A stretch of 64,000 bases of DNA from Poecilobothrus nobilitatus (lineage: Eukaryota; Arthropoda; Insecta; Diptera; Dolichopodidae), in assembly GCA_947095535.1 (NCBI GenBank), contig OX352773.1, positions 86,648,670 to 86,712,669 of the forward strand, given 5' to 3'. The position numbers and the translations under genes are program-made. The notes below the pieces were generated by a model, which was not told the origin of the DNA, searched no databases, and worked only from the letters and a program-made list of their open reading frames with translations. This document shows positions 23,161 through 33,838 of the stretch, piece after piece. The first letter of the stretch is position 1. Each line of letters begins with the position of its first letter.

Positions 23161-26100
23161 TACCCTCAATTTCTAATCTTTCGGGTTCAAGTTATAGAAT
23201 TGCCGTAAAATAGATTAAGAAAAGATTTTTTAACAATATGAAGTTTCCAAATCCGAATATCCAAATACAAATATATGATACCTTCATAATATGTTATTTA
23301 AATTAAAACATACTTATTAATAAATATTTACATACTTACATACTTATTAATAAATATTTTATAATTTTAAGAAAAACAAAAATTTTAATAAATACATTAA
23401 GGTCAAATCATACTAAAAATTAGAAAATATTTTCTTTCTATAAATCAATAAAATATACAGCTAACAAATTAGTAAAAAAAATATTTTGATGTTTTATTAT
23501 TTATATATATCTAATACTTATTTCAAATATATTTTTTTTTAATATTTTTTAGTGATTTAAAAATAAATTCCCACAAATCAAATATAAAATATCTTAATAA
23601 AATTAAAAAAAACAAAAAAAAAGAAATTATTTCCGAATTAAACAGCCCAAAACATTTTAAAACTAAACAGCGATACGGCGTCAATATGATTTTTTCATCT
23701 GTGTTGCTGCCTTATATGCCAACATCAATATATACCATCAATATAATATCAAAACTATCAAAGAACATCGGAAAATATCATGAAGAACATTGAATTCATT
23801 GAATTAAAACGATTAGCAAATTAACTACTTATTATTATGCATGCATATATAGCTAAAGTATCTGTACAATATCGAAATGTTTGATATTCTTTCAACTCCA
23901 CTATAAAAAAAAATCATACAACACATAAATGTTGGAAAATTAACAAAAAAAAAAGGAAAATAAAAATATTTTTAATCATCTCATTTTAATATAAAATTTT
24001 TTTTTTTTCAATTTGATTATTACCTCAAAAATAGTCAATACAATGTTCTTGAGAATCAGAAGGAAAACGAAATATTACAGAGGTCGCCAGATAAATATCT
24101 GATTTAATGGAAAATGATTTATTAATGACAATTTTAATTTCCTCTTCCTTAATAATGGATAAGGATCAAAAATATTTTTATATAAATACTATTATACTTA
24201 TATTATGTTTAAAAATAAATTATAATAATTAAAATTATTGTCAGTTCCTTAATTTATTATCAATATTCTTAGAAGCTCACTAAGAAAAAAAAATAGAAAA
24301 TTTATTTAAAAGTTTTTATGTGGAATGGAAATTTTCAATATATTTTTATAGAACTTCTTTTATAGAAATTTTTACTTGAACGATTTGATACAAAATAATA
24401 ACTTTTTATCATAAATGGTATGGTATATTATCAATTTAAAATAGATTGGCTTTTTTAAACGTCGAATAATGTAATTTGTATATTCAATATAATCACACAC
24501 TTTCGAAAATTTCAAATATATGGAATTTTATATATGGAAGCATCTCATAATTTGGAAAATTTTACAAGATAGTAATACTAAAATGCTTTAAATAAACACA
24601 TACATTAGATCAAAATAACAAAAAATATACATTAGATCACAACAAAATCGATGTCAAAAAAGAAGAATGAAAGAAACTTTAATCCTGCATCTAGGCAGTG
24701 CACGCTCTCATGACGCTCACAAGCATACGCATCGTATTCTCAAAGTAAAGTTTTGATAAAGATAGGAAGAGTATTAAATTGTATTAAAGTGTTCACAAGA
24801 AAAGCTATACCATTAGGCATTCATGAAAAAAGTTGTTCAATTTTTAACTTTTTTCGCTTTCCTTACGCATTTAAGTGTCAAAAATTGAATAGTATCAAAA
24901 TAAAAAATAAAGAGAAACCATTTTTGTATAAGTATATTTATTTATATGCATTATTTTTAAAATTATTTTCAAATTAATAAATAATAAATTTAAAAATAAA
25001 TAATTAGTTAGTTTATATATAACAAAGAAAAAAACAATTTTAACAAAATTACAATTTTATTTACTAAATTTAAAATTTCTAAGCAAAACAATGTCAAAAA
25101 AAAGTGCTGCCATTTTACAAATTACGTTTTCATTGTGGACACTATACAGTGAACAGTCTTAATATAGGCTGCGTTAAGAGAATGTTGGTTTTTAAATACA
25201 ACATAATTTGTAAAGAAAACAAATTTCTTGTCGAAATTTATGGTACCGTGTAGTTCACAGAAAATCGGAGCTCCCGCAATACAAGCGATAATAAGTAATG
25301 ACGCAGAAAAGGACAAATCAAAAGAGTTTTTTTTTTTTTTATAATAAAAATTCTATTCGATCAAAGTTGTATACAAATGTTGTATACATAAATGTCCATA
25401 TTTTTTTATGGACTTTTTTGAATTTCTTTGATTCTACTCCGTAAATTTTGTTTTTATTTGATAGGTTATAAATTAAAAAAAATATATATGTATATACATA
25501 TGACAATAAATATTTTTTCAATAAAACTAAATATTAAAAACATTATTATTTAACATTATAAGTTTTTGATATTAAAGCAAAAAAATATCGCCTACACTTA
25601 TTTATAAAAAAAAAAAAAAAAAAACAAATTTTATTAAAGTATATTATGTGAAAATGTCCAACACGAGTCTTAAAAAGAAATTTTGGTTGATCAATTTTTA
25701 TTTATATATGTGCATATTATGTGTTTGAGGGACTTTTTCATATCTCTATTCATTCATTTTATATACGTGTACATTACTTATTTTTATATACATATATATA
25801 TTTTTTTTTTATAATTTATTGACTAAAAATTAATTCTGATGACATTTTTCTGCGTCTTTTTCTTATAAAAAAAGAAAATTATATAAAAATAAAATTAATA
25901 AACACTTAATTTGTAAAATTCAAACAAAAATCTATTTTTATTCAATCTTTAAATAATTCGAAATATCCGAGAAAAAATTGATAATAAATTGGATATTTCC
26001 GATTTTAAAAGATTAGGTGCAGTGGTTGGATATAAAAAAAAAATAAACATAAATTTTTATAAATTATTTGTAAAAAGAAAAAAAAAATATATAAAAATAA

Positions 26101-26610
26101 AATTTAAAATAAGAAAATTAATAAATAAATTTTATATAGGTACCTACATATAAAAAAAAATTACAGTTTATTTTATCTTTTTTTTTTTAAATAAAATATT
26201 TTAATGGTAAATCAGTAAATGTCAAATGCCATGGTGAAGAAAAAAAAGCAAGATTTTTTTTTTGGATTAAGGACACATTAGAAAACATGTTATGAAATAT
26301 TTGAAGAAGAAAAACACAAAAAAAAAAAAACGAGGACAAAACAATTAAATTGATAAATTGATTGACAAAATTCTCTTAAATAAAATTCTTATGAAATATT
26401 TTAAAGATCTAAATTTAAAAATCTATTATAAAAAAAATGCACCATATAAATTGTAAATTGAAAATTTCATATTTAAATTTCCAAAAAAAAAAAGTACAAT
26501 TTTGATTAAATTTACTATTACAATATTTGTAGATGAAAATGTATCCAAAAAAAAAAAGAAAAAAAATAACAAAAAGTAAAAATCTTTTAATTTCAGAAAA
26601 TAAAGCTAAC
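23161..26610. other. AT-rich DNA, no secure gene
   Basis: Mostly low-complexity sequence. Three less AT-rich patches occur: 23650-23780, 24680-24740 (GCAGTGCACGCTCTCATGAC) and 25110-25320. The last holds a minus-strand frame without an ATG (see findings). None can be assigned to a family. Confidence 0.5.
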
Positions 26611-26611
26611 A

Positions 26612-26801
26612 GGTGCCTTGGTGGCCTAGTGGGTAAGAACGTATAAAATATGCTGTAAACACCGAGGGAGTGTGGGTTCAAATCCCACACACGTCGTAAG
26701 AATTATTTCTCCATACGACATTTACAGCCACGCTGTGAAAAGAAAAGGCTGTGCAATTTCCTGTTCACATTTATGTGGCAGAGAAATGCACTAAAAAAAA
26801 A
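26612..26801 (+). repeat. tRNA-derived SINE, copy 1
   Basis: The head carries an RNA polymerase III A box (TGGCCTAGTGGG, 26622-26633) and a perfect B box (GGTTCAAATCC, 26675-26685), followed by CACACACGTCGTAAG. The body contains ATTTACAGCCACGC, AAGGCTGTG and ATTTATGTGGCAGAGAAATG and ends in an A-run. Four other copies in this window share the whole structure. The head resembles a tRNA only over the A and B box half, as usual for tRNA-SINEs. No clear target duplication is seen for this copy. Confidence 0.9.
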
Positions 26802-26810
26802 TTTAAACTA

Positions 26811-26905
26811 ATTACCGTGACATTTTGTCGGGCGACTTTTTAATGCGATATTTTTGCCGTGACATTATTACTTCCGATCTTTTTACTTGCGACATTATGC
26901 CAAAG
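26811..26905 (+). repeat. degenerate CGACATT tandem block beside the SINE
   Basis: Three imperfect units start CCGTGACATTTTGTCGG, CCGTGACATTATTACTTCCG and CTTGCGACATTATGCC, separated by T-rich spacers. The architecture resembles one arm of the fold-back elements at 53 and 60 kb, but no partner arm was found and the motif differs. Confidence 0.5.
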
Positions 26906-29185
26906 CAATTATATAATTAGTATAGCAAATAAATCTAAGCATATACCTAGTTAAATACTTAGAATTTACTTCCTAAATAAAATGTACATTCTTTACCAGT
27001 ATTCCTATATTCCAACGTTTAGAAGGTATAAAACTTATTAATTAGTTTTAGCAGTTTTTAAGATATAAACAAATTAAATTAAAACTTAAAAAAAAAAAAT
27101 TCTTTAAAAACCTTTATCTCAAGAACCATTTTGGCCCCCACCCCCCAATACACCTTATATATAGTTAGTTAAAATGGAAATTGTATAACCCTGTATATAA
27201 GAAATATTAATTAAAATAAAACAAATCGATTTCCTTTATTTTAAATGGATAAATTATTTCAATTTTAAGCCATGACAAGGTTCATCAAGTGGTATATATA
27301 CACTTTTATGCAAACTCTAATAGATAATACAAATTAATGATTCAGATAAAATAATTAACGAATTAAGATTTTATATTAGACCAAAAACTTATATTCAAAC
27401 TTAGTAAATATATGCGGATGGGGATGCGATCTTACACCAAGGATATATTCTATCATTTTTGCTTTTTAATATTTATATGAGAAGTTTTAGATCATACAAT
27501 AGACAAAAGATTTTAAAATCAATGGACTTTTCCTATAAATTAAAAATAAATTATCGAGATTAGTTACTAAATACGTATCTAATTGAGTTACCGAATGAAA
27601 TGTGCCAGTAATAAAGTTCTTTAAAATCAGAAAAATTTTATGTTATAGTATAAAAAAAATTTTTAACCTTTTTTTTTTTTAATTCATTCAAATAAATCAT
27701 TTGAATATTTTATAATATATTATGAAGTTATAAAGTAAAAATTATTATACACATACTTAACTACATATGCATATATAAGTATGTATTTACCCTTTGAAAG
27801 GAAAAACAATTCTCTTGATTATAATCCCTATTTTCAATGGTATATGATTAAAGTATATATGTTTAATTTAATATGTATGTAATTATTTATATTCGAATTA
27901 AACATTCTTAGCACATTTCTTAAAATTCTAGAGATCACTTACAAATTCTTTTCATGTAGAAAAAAAAAAAAAAACTAAAGGTAAAAACAATTTTTTAAAT
28001 CTTTATAAATCTATTATTTAAATACTTTTAAGCCTATCCTGGTTTTTAGTTTTAAATATGTATTTTTATTGTTTGAACAGGTAAGATTTAATTTTTTTTT
28101 TTTTTTTTTTTGTATAGAGGAAATAAATCGTGAATAATATTTTAAATAGAAAATTTGAATTAAGCTTTTAAAAAATACAAATTAAAAAATTTAAAAAAAA
28201 ATGTTAAACAAATTAAAAACATTTTTTGTTTTTTTTTTTTCTATTTACCCTCTCCGACCATTTACTATTTTTAAATATTTTAAGTGTAGTCGTTTCAAAT
28301 AAGAAATTAGGTTAGTTAAATCGGACCCAAAAAAAAAAAAAAATAAAATTGTATTACATTATAAAATTAAAATTGAATAAAGAATTAAGAAATTTTAAAA
28401 TATGGATACGAATACGATTTATAATGGATTTTAATATATTAAAACTAATGATGTTGATTTATATTATAGGTCTTATCAATGTGGAGGTTATTAAAGTAAG
28501 ATCTAAAGCTGTTTGGGTATGGTGGAAAAAAAATATTAAAAAACAACTTATATTTTAACAGTATAATTAGAATATTTAATGTTTATTTGAATATCTATCT
28601 GTCTAAAAAAAAAACAACATATCTTAATATAATAAAAGACAATCTCCTGCTGCTGCTGCTATTGCCTTTTTTTAAATTTTAGAGCACATATAATCACAAT
28701 ATTTTTTACTAAATACTAAAACTAACAAAAAATGAGGTAGGTCTCTTTTTTCTTTGCTTTTTAGATTTTAATTCTACTACTACCTACATATTATGTACCA
28801 ATACCAACTACAATTATAATGTACAAATTAAAATACAATGTACATTTCAATACGATATTATATTATTAGCAAATAGCAACACAATATTAATTACTAAACA
28901 GAAAATTCTAACCAAAAAAAAATATAAAAAGTAAACCTTCCTTAATTCTAATTTCGATTCGATTTATTTCTATTAATTGTTATTATGAGCAAAGAGAAAA
29001 AAATTGTTATTTTGTTTTATTTAAAAAAAAAAAAAAAAAAAAAAAGAGAACAATCATAAATTTCATAATGTATTGATTAGATTAGTAGAGTATTGGTTGA
29101 CTTGACACTGACATTTGTTTTTATGAGCAAAGAGAATTCCTGCAATAAAACGAGACAATAAATATAATCTCTTAAAAGATTCTTG
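26906..29185. other. AT-rich DNA, no gene seen
   Basis: Poly(A/T) tracts and a short (CTG)4 near 28647. The frame at 28349-28558 has the composition of random AT-rich DNA. A TTGAACAG/GTAAGA junction near 28079 (plus) faintly resembles a ratchet site but lacks a strong pyrimidine tract. Confidence 0.5.
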
Positions 29186-29187
29186 TA

Positions 29188-29345
29188 CAACTTGCCCATA
29201 CACAATACAACTCAACTACAAACCAAAGACTCCGCCCACAAATATCAAAATTTTTGATATTCTTCCAACCATCAAAATGGTTTTACTTTACTTTTCAACC
29301 ATCAAAATGGTTTTACAACTTGCCCATACACGATACAACTTATCA
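29188..29345 (+). repeat. 128-bp partial duplication with palindromic motif
   Basis: ACAACTTGCCCATACAC followed by AATACAACT (from 29188) recurs 128 bp later from 29316 with one base changed. Between them AACCATCAAAATGGTT occurs twice (near 29268 and 29297), an imperfect 16-base palindrome with identical flanks. This patch is less AT-rich than its surroundings. An E-box followed closely by a TATA-like run (CACGTGACTATAAAA) lies 180 bp downstream, near 29527. Its function is unknown. Confidence 0.6.
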
Positions 29346-29796
29346 ACTCCGCGTACCAAGTTTTCTAAAAAAATCTAAAAACAATCATAATATGTATAAC
29401 CATTATAACCTCAATAAATTCAAATCCTATTTATATTTATTTGTTAAATGCAATCGCTTAGAATGTTAAAATCAAAGTATGTCTACACTCTCTACAGTCA
29501 ACAATGTCAATAAGTAGTTGTAATAACCACGTGACTATAAAATTTTCTTCCTAGCCCATATATACCTTTACAAAAATTTACTCAAATTGTAAAAAGTGGA
29601 TAGTAAAGTAATAAGAATTTATCATGCCCAAAAAAGACAAAAAAATAAAAAAAAAAATAAGGATTTGAAATGGATATATACTAAAATTTAAGTAAATTGA
29701 TTAACATATATTATACATACTCGAACACAAACGCATTCATTTGGGTACTCAAATTAAATTACATTATAAAAATATACATATATGTAGTGTTATTTT

Positions 29797-29905
29797 GGTG
29801 CAGTGATAGAACGTCCGAGGAAAAAAAGCCCGTGGGTTTTAATTCCAAAACTTTTGGATTTGAAGTCCGCGGGCTTTATTTCCTCGGACGTTCTGTCACT
29901 GCACC
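29797..29905 (+). other. 109-bp near-perfect hairpin, RNA-like or fold-back element
   Basis: Two 54-base arms (29797-29850 and 29852-29905) are inverted complements at 47 of 54 positions around a single central C. The outer ends are GGTGCAGTGA and TCACTGCACC, and the arms include ACGTCCGAGG and CCTCGGACGT. Of the seven differences, five become G-U pairs in a plus-strand transcript. The GC content is far above the local background. It could be a hairpin-RNA precursor or a tiny fold-back transposon; a TATT flank on both sides could be a short target duplication. The frames across it are artefacts of the palindrome. Confidence 0.8.
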
Positions 29906-31185
29906 TATTGTTTTTTTCGTATATGTTTGCCCTATGCACAGTGGATATGAAACTAAGAAAAATAGATTATGCACCCACTTTTGCAAATAGACTTTTTTTT
30001 TTGTAGAAAAATGCATTAGGATTAGTAAAAAAGAGTGCAACTCAAATATGTAATTTAATAATGTTAATGTAATTATTTAACTGCATGTTAATATATATAT
30101 ACGTACATATATATTGTAGAATTAATAAAAAATAGAAGTTTGATATTTTTATGTAAAATTGAGAAATTCATATTATTCACGTATAAGAGAAAAATAAACA
30201 AAAAAATATTCAAACGCTCGCAATACACGCATTTTAATATTTCAATCAAAGATTATATATTATAAGATGAACGACTCTAAGCATGTGACCGCCTTTTTTG
30301 CTACTCGAAAAAAGAAAAAACAAACTTTTATTATTTAAAAATAATTGGGTCCGGGTTAACCATGCAGTATTTAAAAAAAACTTTTTTTTTATTCGCCGTG
30401 CTCCATAATGTGCTTTTTCATTAGTTATACATATACGTATACTGTATCATATTACATATGAATAGTATACTGTAACTTCACTTTATTTTGTTTTCTTTTT
30501 TTTTTTTGCTTCCTTAGGGATATGGGAATCCTCCAAAAACATCAAGAGAAATTGCCTTGGTTTTGCTGTGAATAATATCTAAATATTCTTTAATCGACTC
30601 TAATCCGCTTTCATTTTATGATCTGTAAGGTATATACATATATAAAAAGAAGAAATTCTATATAATCGTTTTAAAGGTAGTTAAAAAAAAAAACTCGCTA
30701 ATATAAAAAAAAAGGTTTTTGAATTATTTCAATGATAAATAAATTAAATCATTAAATTTTATTTAAATTTAATTTAGTATAAGTAAGTGCGATTCATTTC
30801 CAATAATTATTTCATTTATTCATGTCACACGTGTATTAAGTGTTTAAAAATTTTACCTCAATTGGGGTTTTTTTTTTGTTTTCTTACTTAGGTATAGGTA
30901 CTTAGGTAATTTTAATATTTTACCTTAAAATAAGTTTTCTTTTGTTTTTTTGTTTTGTATTAAAAATTTACATGATAAAACTTTAAAAAAAGAGAAACAA
31001 ATTAACAAAAAGTAGGAAAAAAGAAAATGAATATATAGGAAATTGATGGTTATATCACGTACATTAAAAAAAATATATTGTTTTGTTGAAGAAAACTTCA
31101 AGTATTTAATAAAAATAAATAAAACGACAAAATGTCAATGACCAATGGCCAAATTAATAATGTTCTAAATAACATTACAAAAAAA
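29906..31185. other. AT-rich DNA, one unexplained GC-richer block
   Basis: Mostly low-complexity sequence. The block 30515-30630 stands out: on the plus strand it is preceded by a strong pyrimidine tract and TTAG, and it ends at AAG/GTATAT. However, all three frames of the enclosed segment contain stops. Confidence 0.45.
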
Positions 31186-31905
31186 AACGAGGAAGAGTGC
31201 AGTAGAGTAGACTGTGTCAACTCTGGGATACCCGTATGAACGCAATATATCCTGTTTCTATAAAACTTGATCATCTTTTAAAAACATTCAGATGTTTTAG
31301 TACCGAACTACAGAGATATATTTATGTAAATTGTGGAGTTGTATGACAGCTACCTTAATCTATTGCGCCTAGCTTCATTAAGTTCCAAGAGGTGCAAGAA
31401 GCCTGAACCGGCTGCTCTAGACCAACCAAATTTTACAAAAGTTGTTGGCCTATAACTCGACACCTCTTTACTAAATTTCAGGTTCCTAGCTTCAATAGAC
31501 ACTGAGTTATTCTCATTTAAACGGAAAAGTTGTATGGCAGCTACCCGAACCCGTCGCACCACCACAACCAAATTTTGCAAAATTGGTTGCCATAAAATTT
31601 TATCATCATTTGCAAGATTTCAGACGCCTAGCTTTATTAAGTTCGAAGAGGATTTAAATGTTGGATTTAAATAGCAAAACTAACAATTTTGCAAAAGTGC
31701 CGTAAAAAAAATTTCAGCCTCCTAGCTCCTTTATTTTTTGAGTTATCATGCGGACGGACGGACGTACATGGCTTAATCGACTCAGAATTCGATTCTGAGC
31801 CGATCCATACCTTTAACACTATATCTAGCTCGACTCCTTTAAGGTGTCACAAACGTAATGGCAAATTTATTATACCCTTGAACATAGTTCATACGGGTAT
31901 AAAAA
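31186..31905 (+). repeat. dispersed repeat family J, copy 1, with terminal inverted repeats
   Basis: This starts GAGGAAGAGTGCAGTAGAG and ACTGTGTCAACTCTGGGATA. Inverted 13-mers TACCCGTATGAAC (31229-31241) and GTTCATACGGGTA (31887-31899) mark the ends. The interior repeats a phrase like AAATTTCAGGTTCCTAGCTT, GAGTTATTCTCATTTAAACG and TTGTATGGCAGCTACCCGA, and ends in CGGACGGACGGACGTACATG with AATCGACTCAGAA. This pattern is common in fly genomes as a short dispersed element. The frames at 31350-31580 and 31689-31916 are not genes. Confidence 0.75.
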
Positions 31906-32202
31906 GAACCTTATAAATTTTGATTTTTACCCGTTTTTAATGATTATTAATAAAATTCTAAACAGGTGTAATAATTAACAGACATTTGGTAATATAATTT
32001 GTATTCAATTTTAATTATTTTTTTTTGTTTTCAGATTGAAAACAGATTTTTGCTTTCTAGGTTTCAAATTGTTTAATGATCATATTTTTAAAAACATGTA
32101 AGAGTTACCATTTTTGTGATCATTGAAGAAAGAAATTTGATTATTAGTTTATTTTCTTAATTAATTTTTTTTACATCGATAAATATTTTATTATTGAAAA
32201 TA

Positions 32203-33439
32203 CAGTCAGTTTCAATATTATTTACACGCCACAAAAGTTTTTTGGGACTATGAACTGAAATCAAAATATCTTCTACAATTGAACTCAAATTTAATTTGTA
32301 AATTATTTACACATCGTAACAAAAAAATAAAAAAAATGTAATTCTGGAAACTATGGAGGCATTTCTGATGTAACTTGATTTAATTAATATTTTGCATTTC
32401 TGCCCTTTGCAAGCTATTATCTGTTGAAGACGTTTCGGCTTTCGAAATTTGGGGGTCTATTTTATTTCAAGCCTTTAAAAGCGTCAGTATGTGTCTCATC
32501 TTTTAATTTTTAAATTTTTTGAGGAATTGTAGACTTCATCTTATGCCAAACTTGTTAAGATCAGGGCTCTGTGGAGGCCATTTTAATACATTTTGTTCAA
32601 CACCCGATAAAAATTGCGTTATGCATTTTCCTTTATGAATGGGAGCATTATGATGTTGCAAAATAAAATCCTGGTCAATCAATTCGCTACCTGCAACAAG
32701 TGCAACATCATTCAGAATATGCAAATACTCGGCTACGTTAATCTTTTCTGGGCATGCAACAAGTGGACCAAAACCATTATAAGAAACTCATCGCCACAAA
32801 ATGATTTTTCCTCCATTTGAATGACGTGTTGGAATATTTACAGCTCCTTTTTCCTTTTCATTTGGATGGGAATGATAAAAGCGCTTGCCATAGGTCCCAT
32901 CTAATGAAACTGCTATTTCGTCCGTCCACAATATACGCCCCAAATTCTTTAGGCTTGTTTTTATACTCCAAAGCAAATTCTAGCCGAAGTGTTTGGTTTT
33001 TAGGAAAAAGTAAGGTTGTTTTCAAGACACATACGCTTTAATTTTCTTTTCTTTGAACCTTCTTCAAATTGTTGTTTTGCTTAATTCTTTTTTTTTTGTT
33101 TCGGTTAACATTTTTTTGAATGTTTCTCAAACTTTCGGTTGGATTTATCTTTACATATCCAAAAATATAATTATCTTATAAAATATAGTTACCCTTTTCC
33201 TGTCTCTTCCAGGTACATTTAGATGGATTTTTTTATTAGTTTTTTTTTGGAAAGCTGATCATAAATCGTGCGCTTGTGACATTTGTATTTTTTTGAAAGC
33301 TCAGAAGCCGAAATTCCACTTTTATAATCAGCAAACATCGTCGCTAAACGTGTTTCCAAAGTTAACTCTTTACTTCGTGGCATTTTAATTCTTTTTAAAT
33401 AATATTGTGTGTATTTCTAATTAATATTGAAACTGACTG
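32203..33439 (-). mobile_element. complete but decayed Tc1-like transposon
   Basis: The terminal inverted repeat CAGTCAGTTTCAATATTA occurs at 32203 and, inverted, ends at 33439. It is flanked on both sides by TA (32201-32202 and 33440-33441), the target duplication of this superfamily. The 1237-bp length is typical. The transposase lies on the minus strand (separate entry). The intact ends mean the element could have been mobilised in trans. Confidence 0.9.
32470..33383 (-). pseudogene. Tc1-like transposase pseudogene
   Basis: The minus strand starts MPRSKELTLETRLATMFADY at 33383 and continues SGISASELSKKYKCHKRTI, a helix-turn-helix DNA-binding region. After frameshifts the catalytic part reads GRILWTDEIAVSLDGTYG (first acidic residue in WTDE), GGKIILWR, an in-frame TGA, VSYNGFGPLVACPEKINVAE, LQHHNAPIHKGKCI and KWPPQSPDLN. 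The family motif is normally QQDNAPIH; here the second catalytic Asp position reads His. After PDLN a frameshift leads to VWHKMKS. Multiple stops, shifts and the lost catalytic residue make it inactive. Confidence 0.9.
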
Positions 33440-33524
33440 TATAATCTATTTTTACTATTTTTTTTTTTGAATTACATATTTTAATAGAACATTAGGAAGT
33501 AGTTATTATCGAGAGTTCTATTAT

Positions 33525-33838
33525 ACAGGGTGTTCCGGGAATAATCTGCCATAGAGCAGTGAGTAATAGGGGAGTTTAAAACATTTAAAAAATATAAAAG
33601 TTACATAACACAAATTTACTAAAAAGAGATTATTTTATTAAAAAATGGAATCAAGGCTATTTAATTCCTTACGGGTTGGAGATTGATCTCCAGCCGCCTT
33701 CTATAGAATTTTTAGCTTGTTTGCTGAACTCCCCTATCACCTACTGCTCTTTAACAGCTTCCCCATCTCTTATCAGCTGGCTTGTTGAGCTCCCGTATCA
33801 CCTACTGCTCTATGGAAAGTTATTTCCGGGACATTTTC
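33525..33838. mobile_element. MITE-like element with ACAGGGTGTTCC end
   Basis: The left end reads ACAGGGTGTTCCGGGAATAA then CCATAGAGCAGTGAGTAATA. The right end (33790-33838), read inverted, gives CCATAGAGCAGTAGGTGATA and ends TCCCGGAAATAA outside that. The ~50-base arms match imperfectly. An extra copy of the CACCTACTGCTCTTTAAC end lies just inside the right arm (near 33738), so the right terminus is partly duplicated. The interior is AT-rich and non-coding. Confidence 0.7.

Noticed and set aside
26622..26700. Functional tRNA gene
   Set aside because: The A and B boxes are present, but the acceptor stem does not close and the same unit recurs with a SINE body, so it is a retroposon head.
28460..28500. 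Tiny exon between TTATAG and AAAGTAAGA
   Set aside because: It is only about 25 bases, contains a stop in the readable frame and has no supporting neighbours.
29697..30006. Two overlapping plus-strand frames of 97 and 67 codons
   Set aside because: They read through the 109-bp hairpin, which creates an artificial GC-rich open stretch. There is no independent coding evidence.
31350..31916. Frames with arginine- and serine-rich peptides
   Set aside because: They lie wholly within repeat family J and are not preserved in the copy at 62250.
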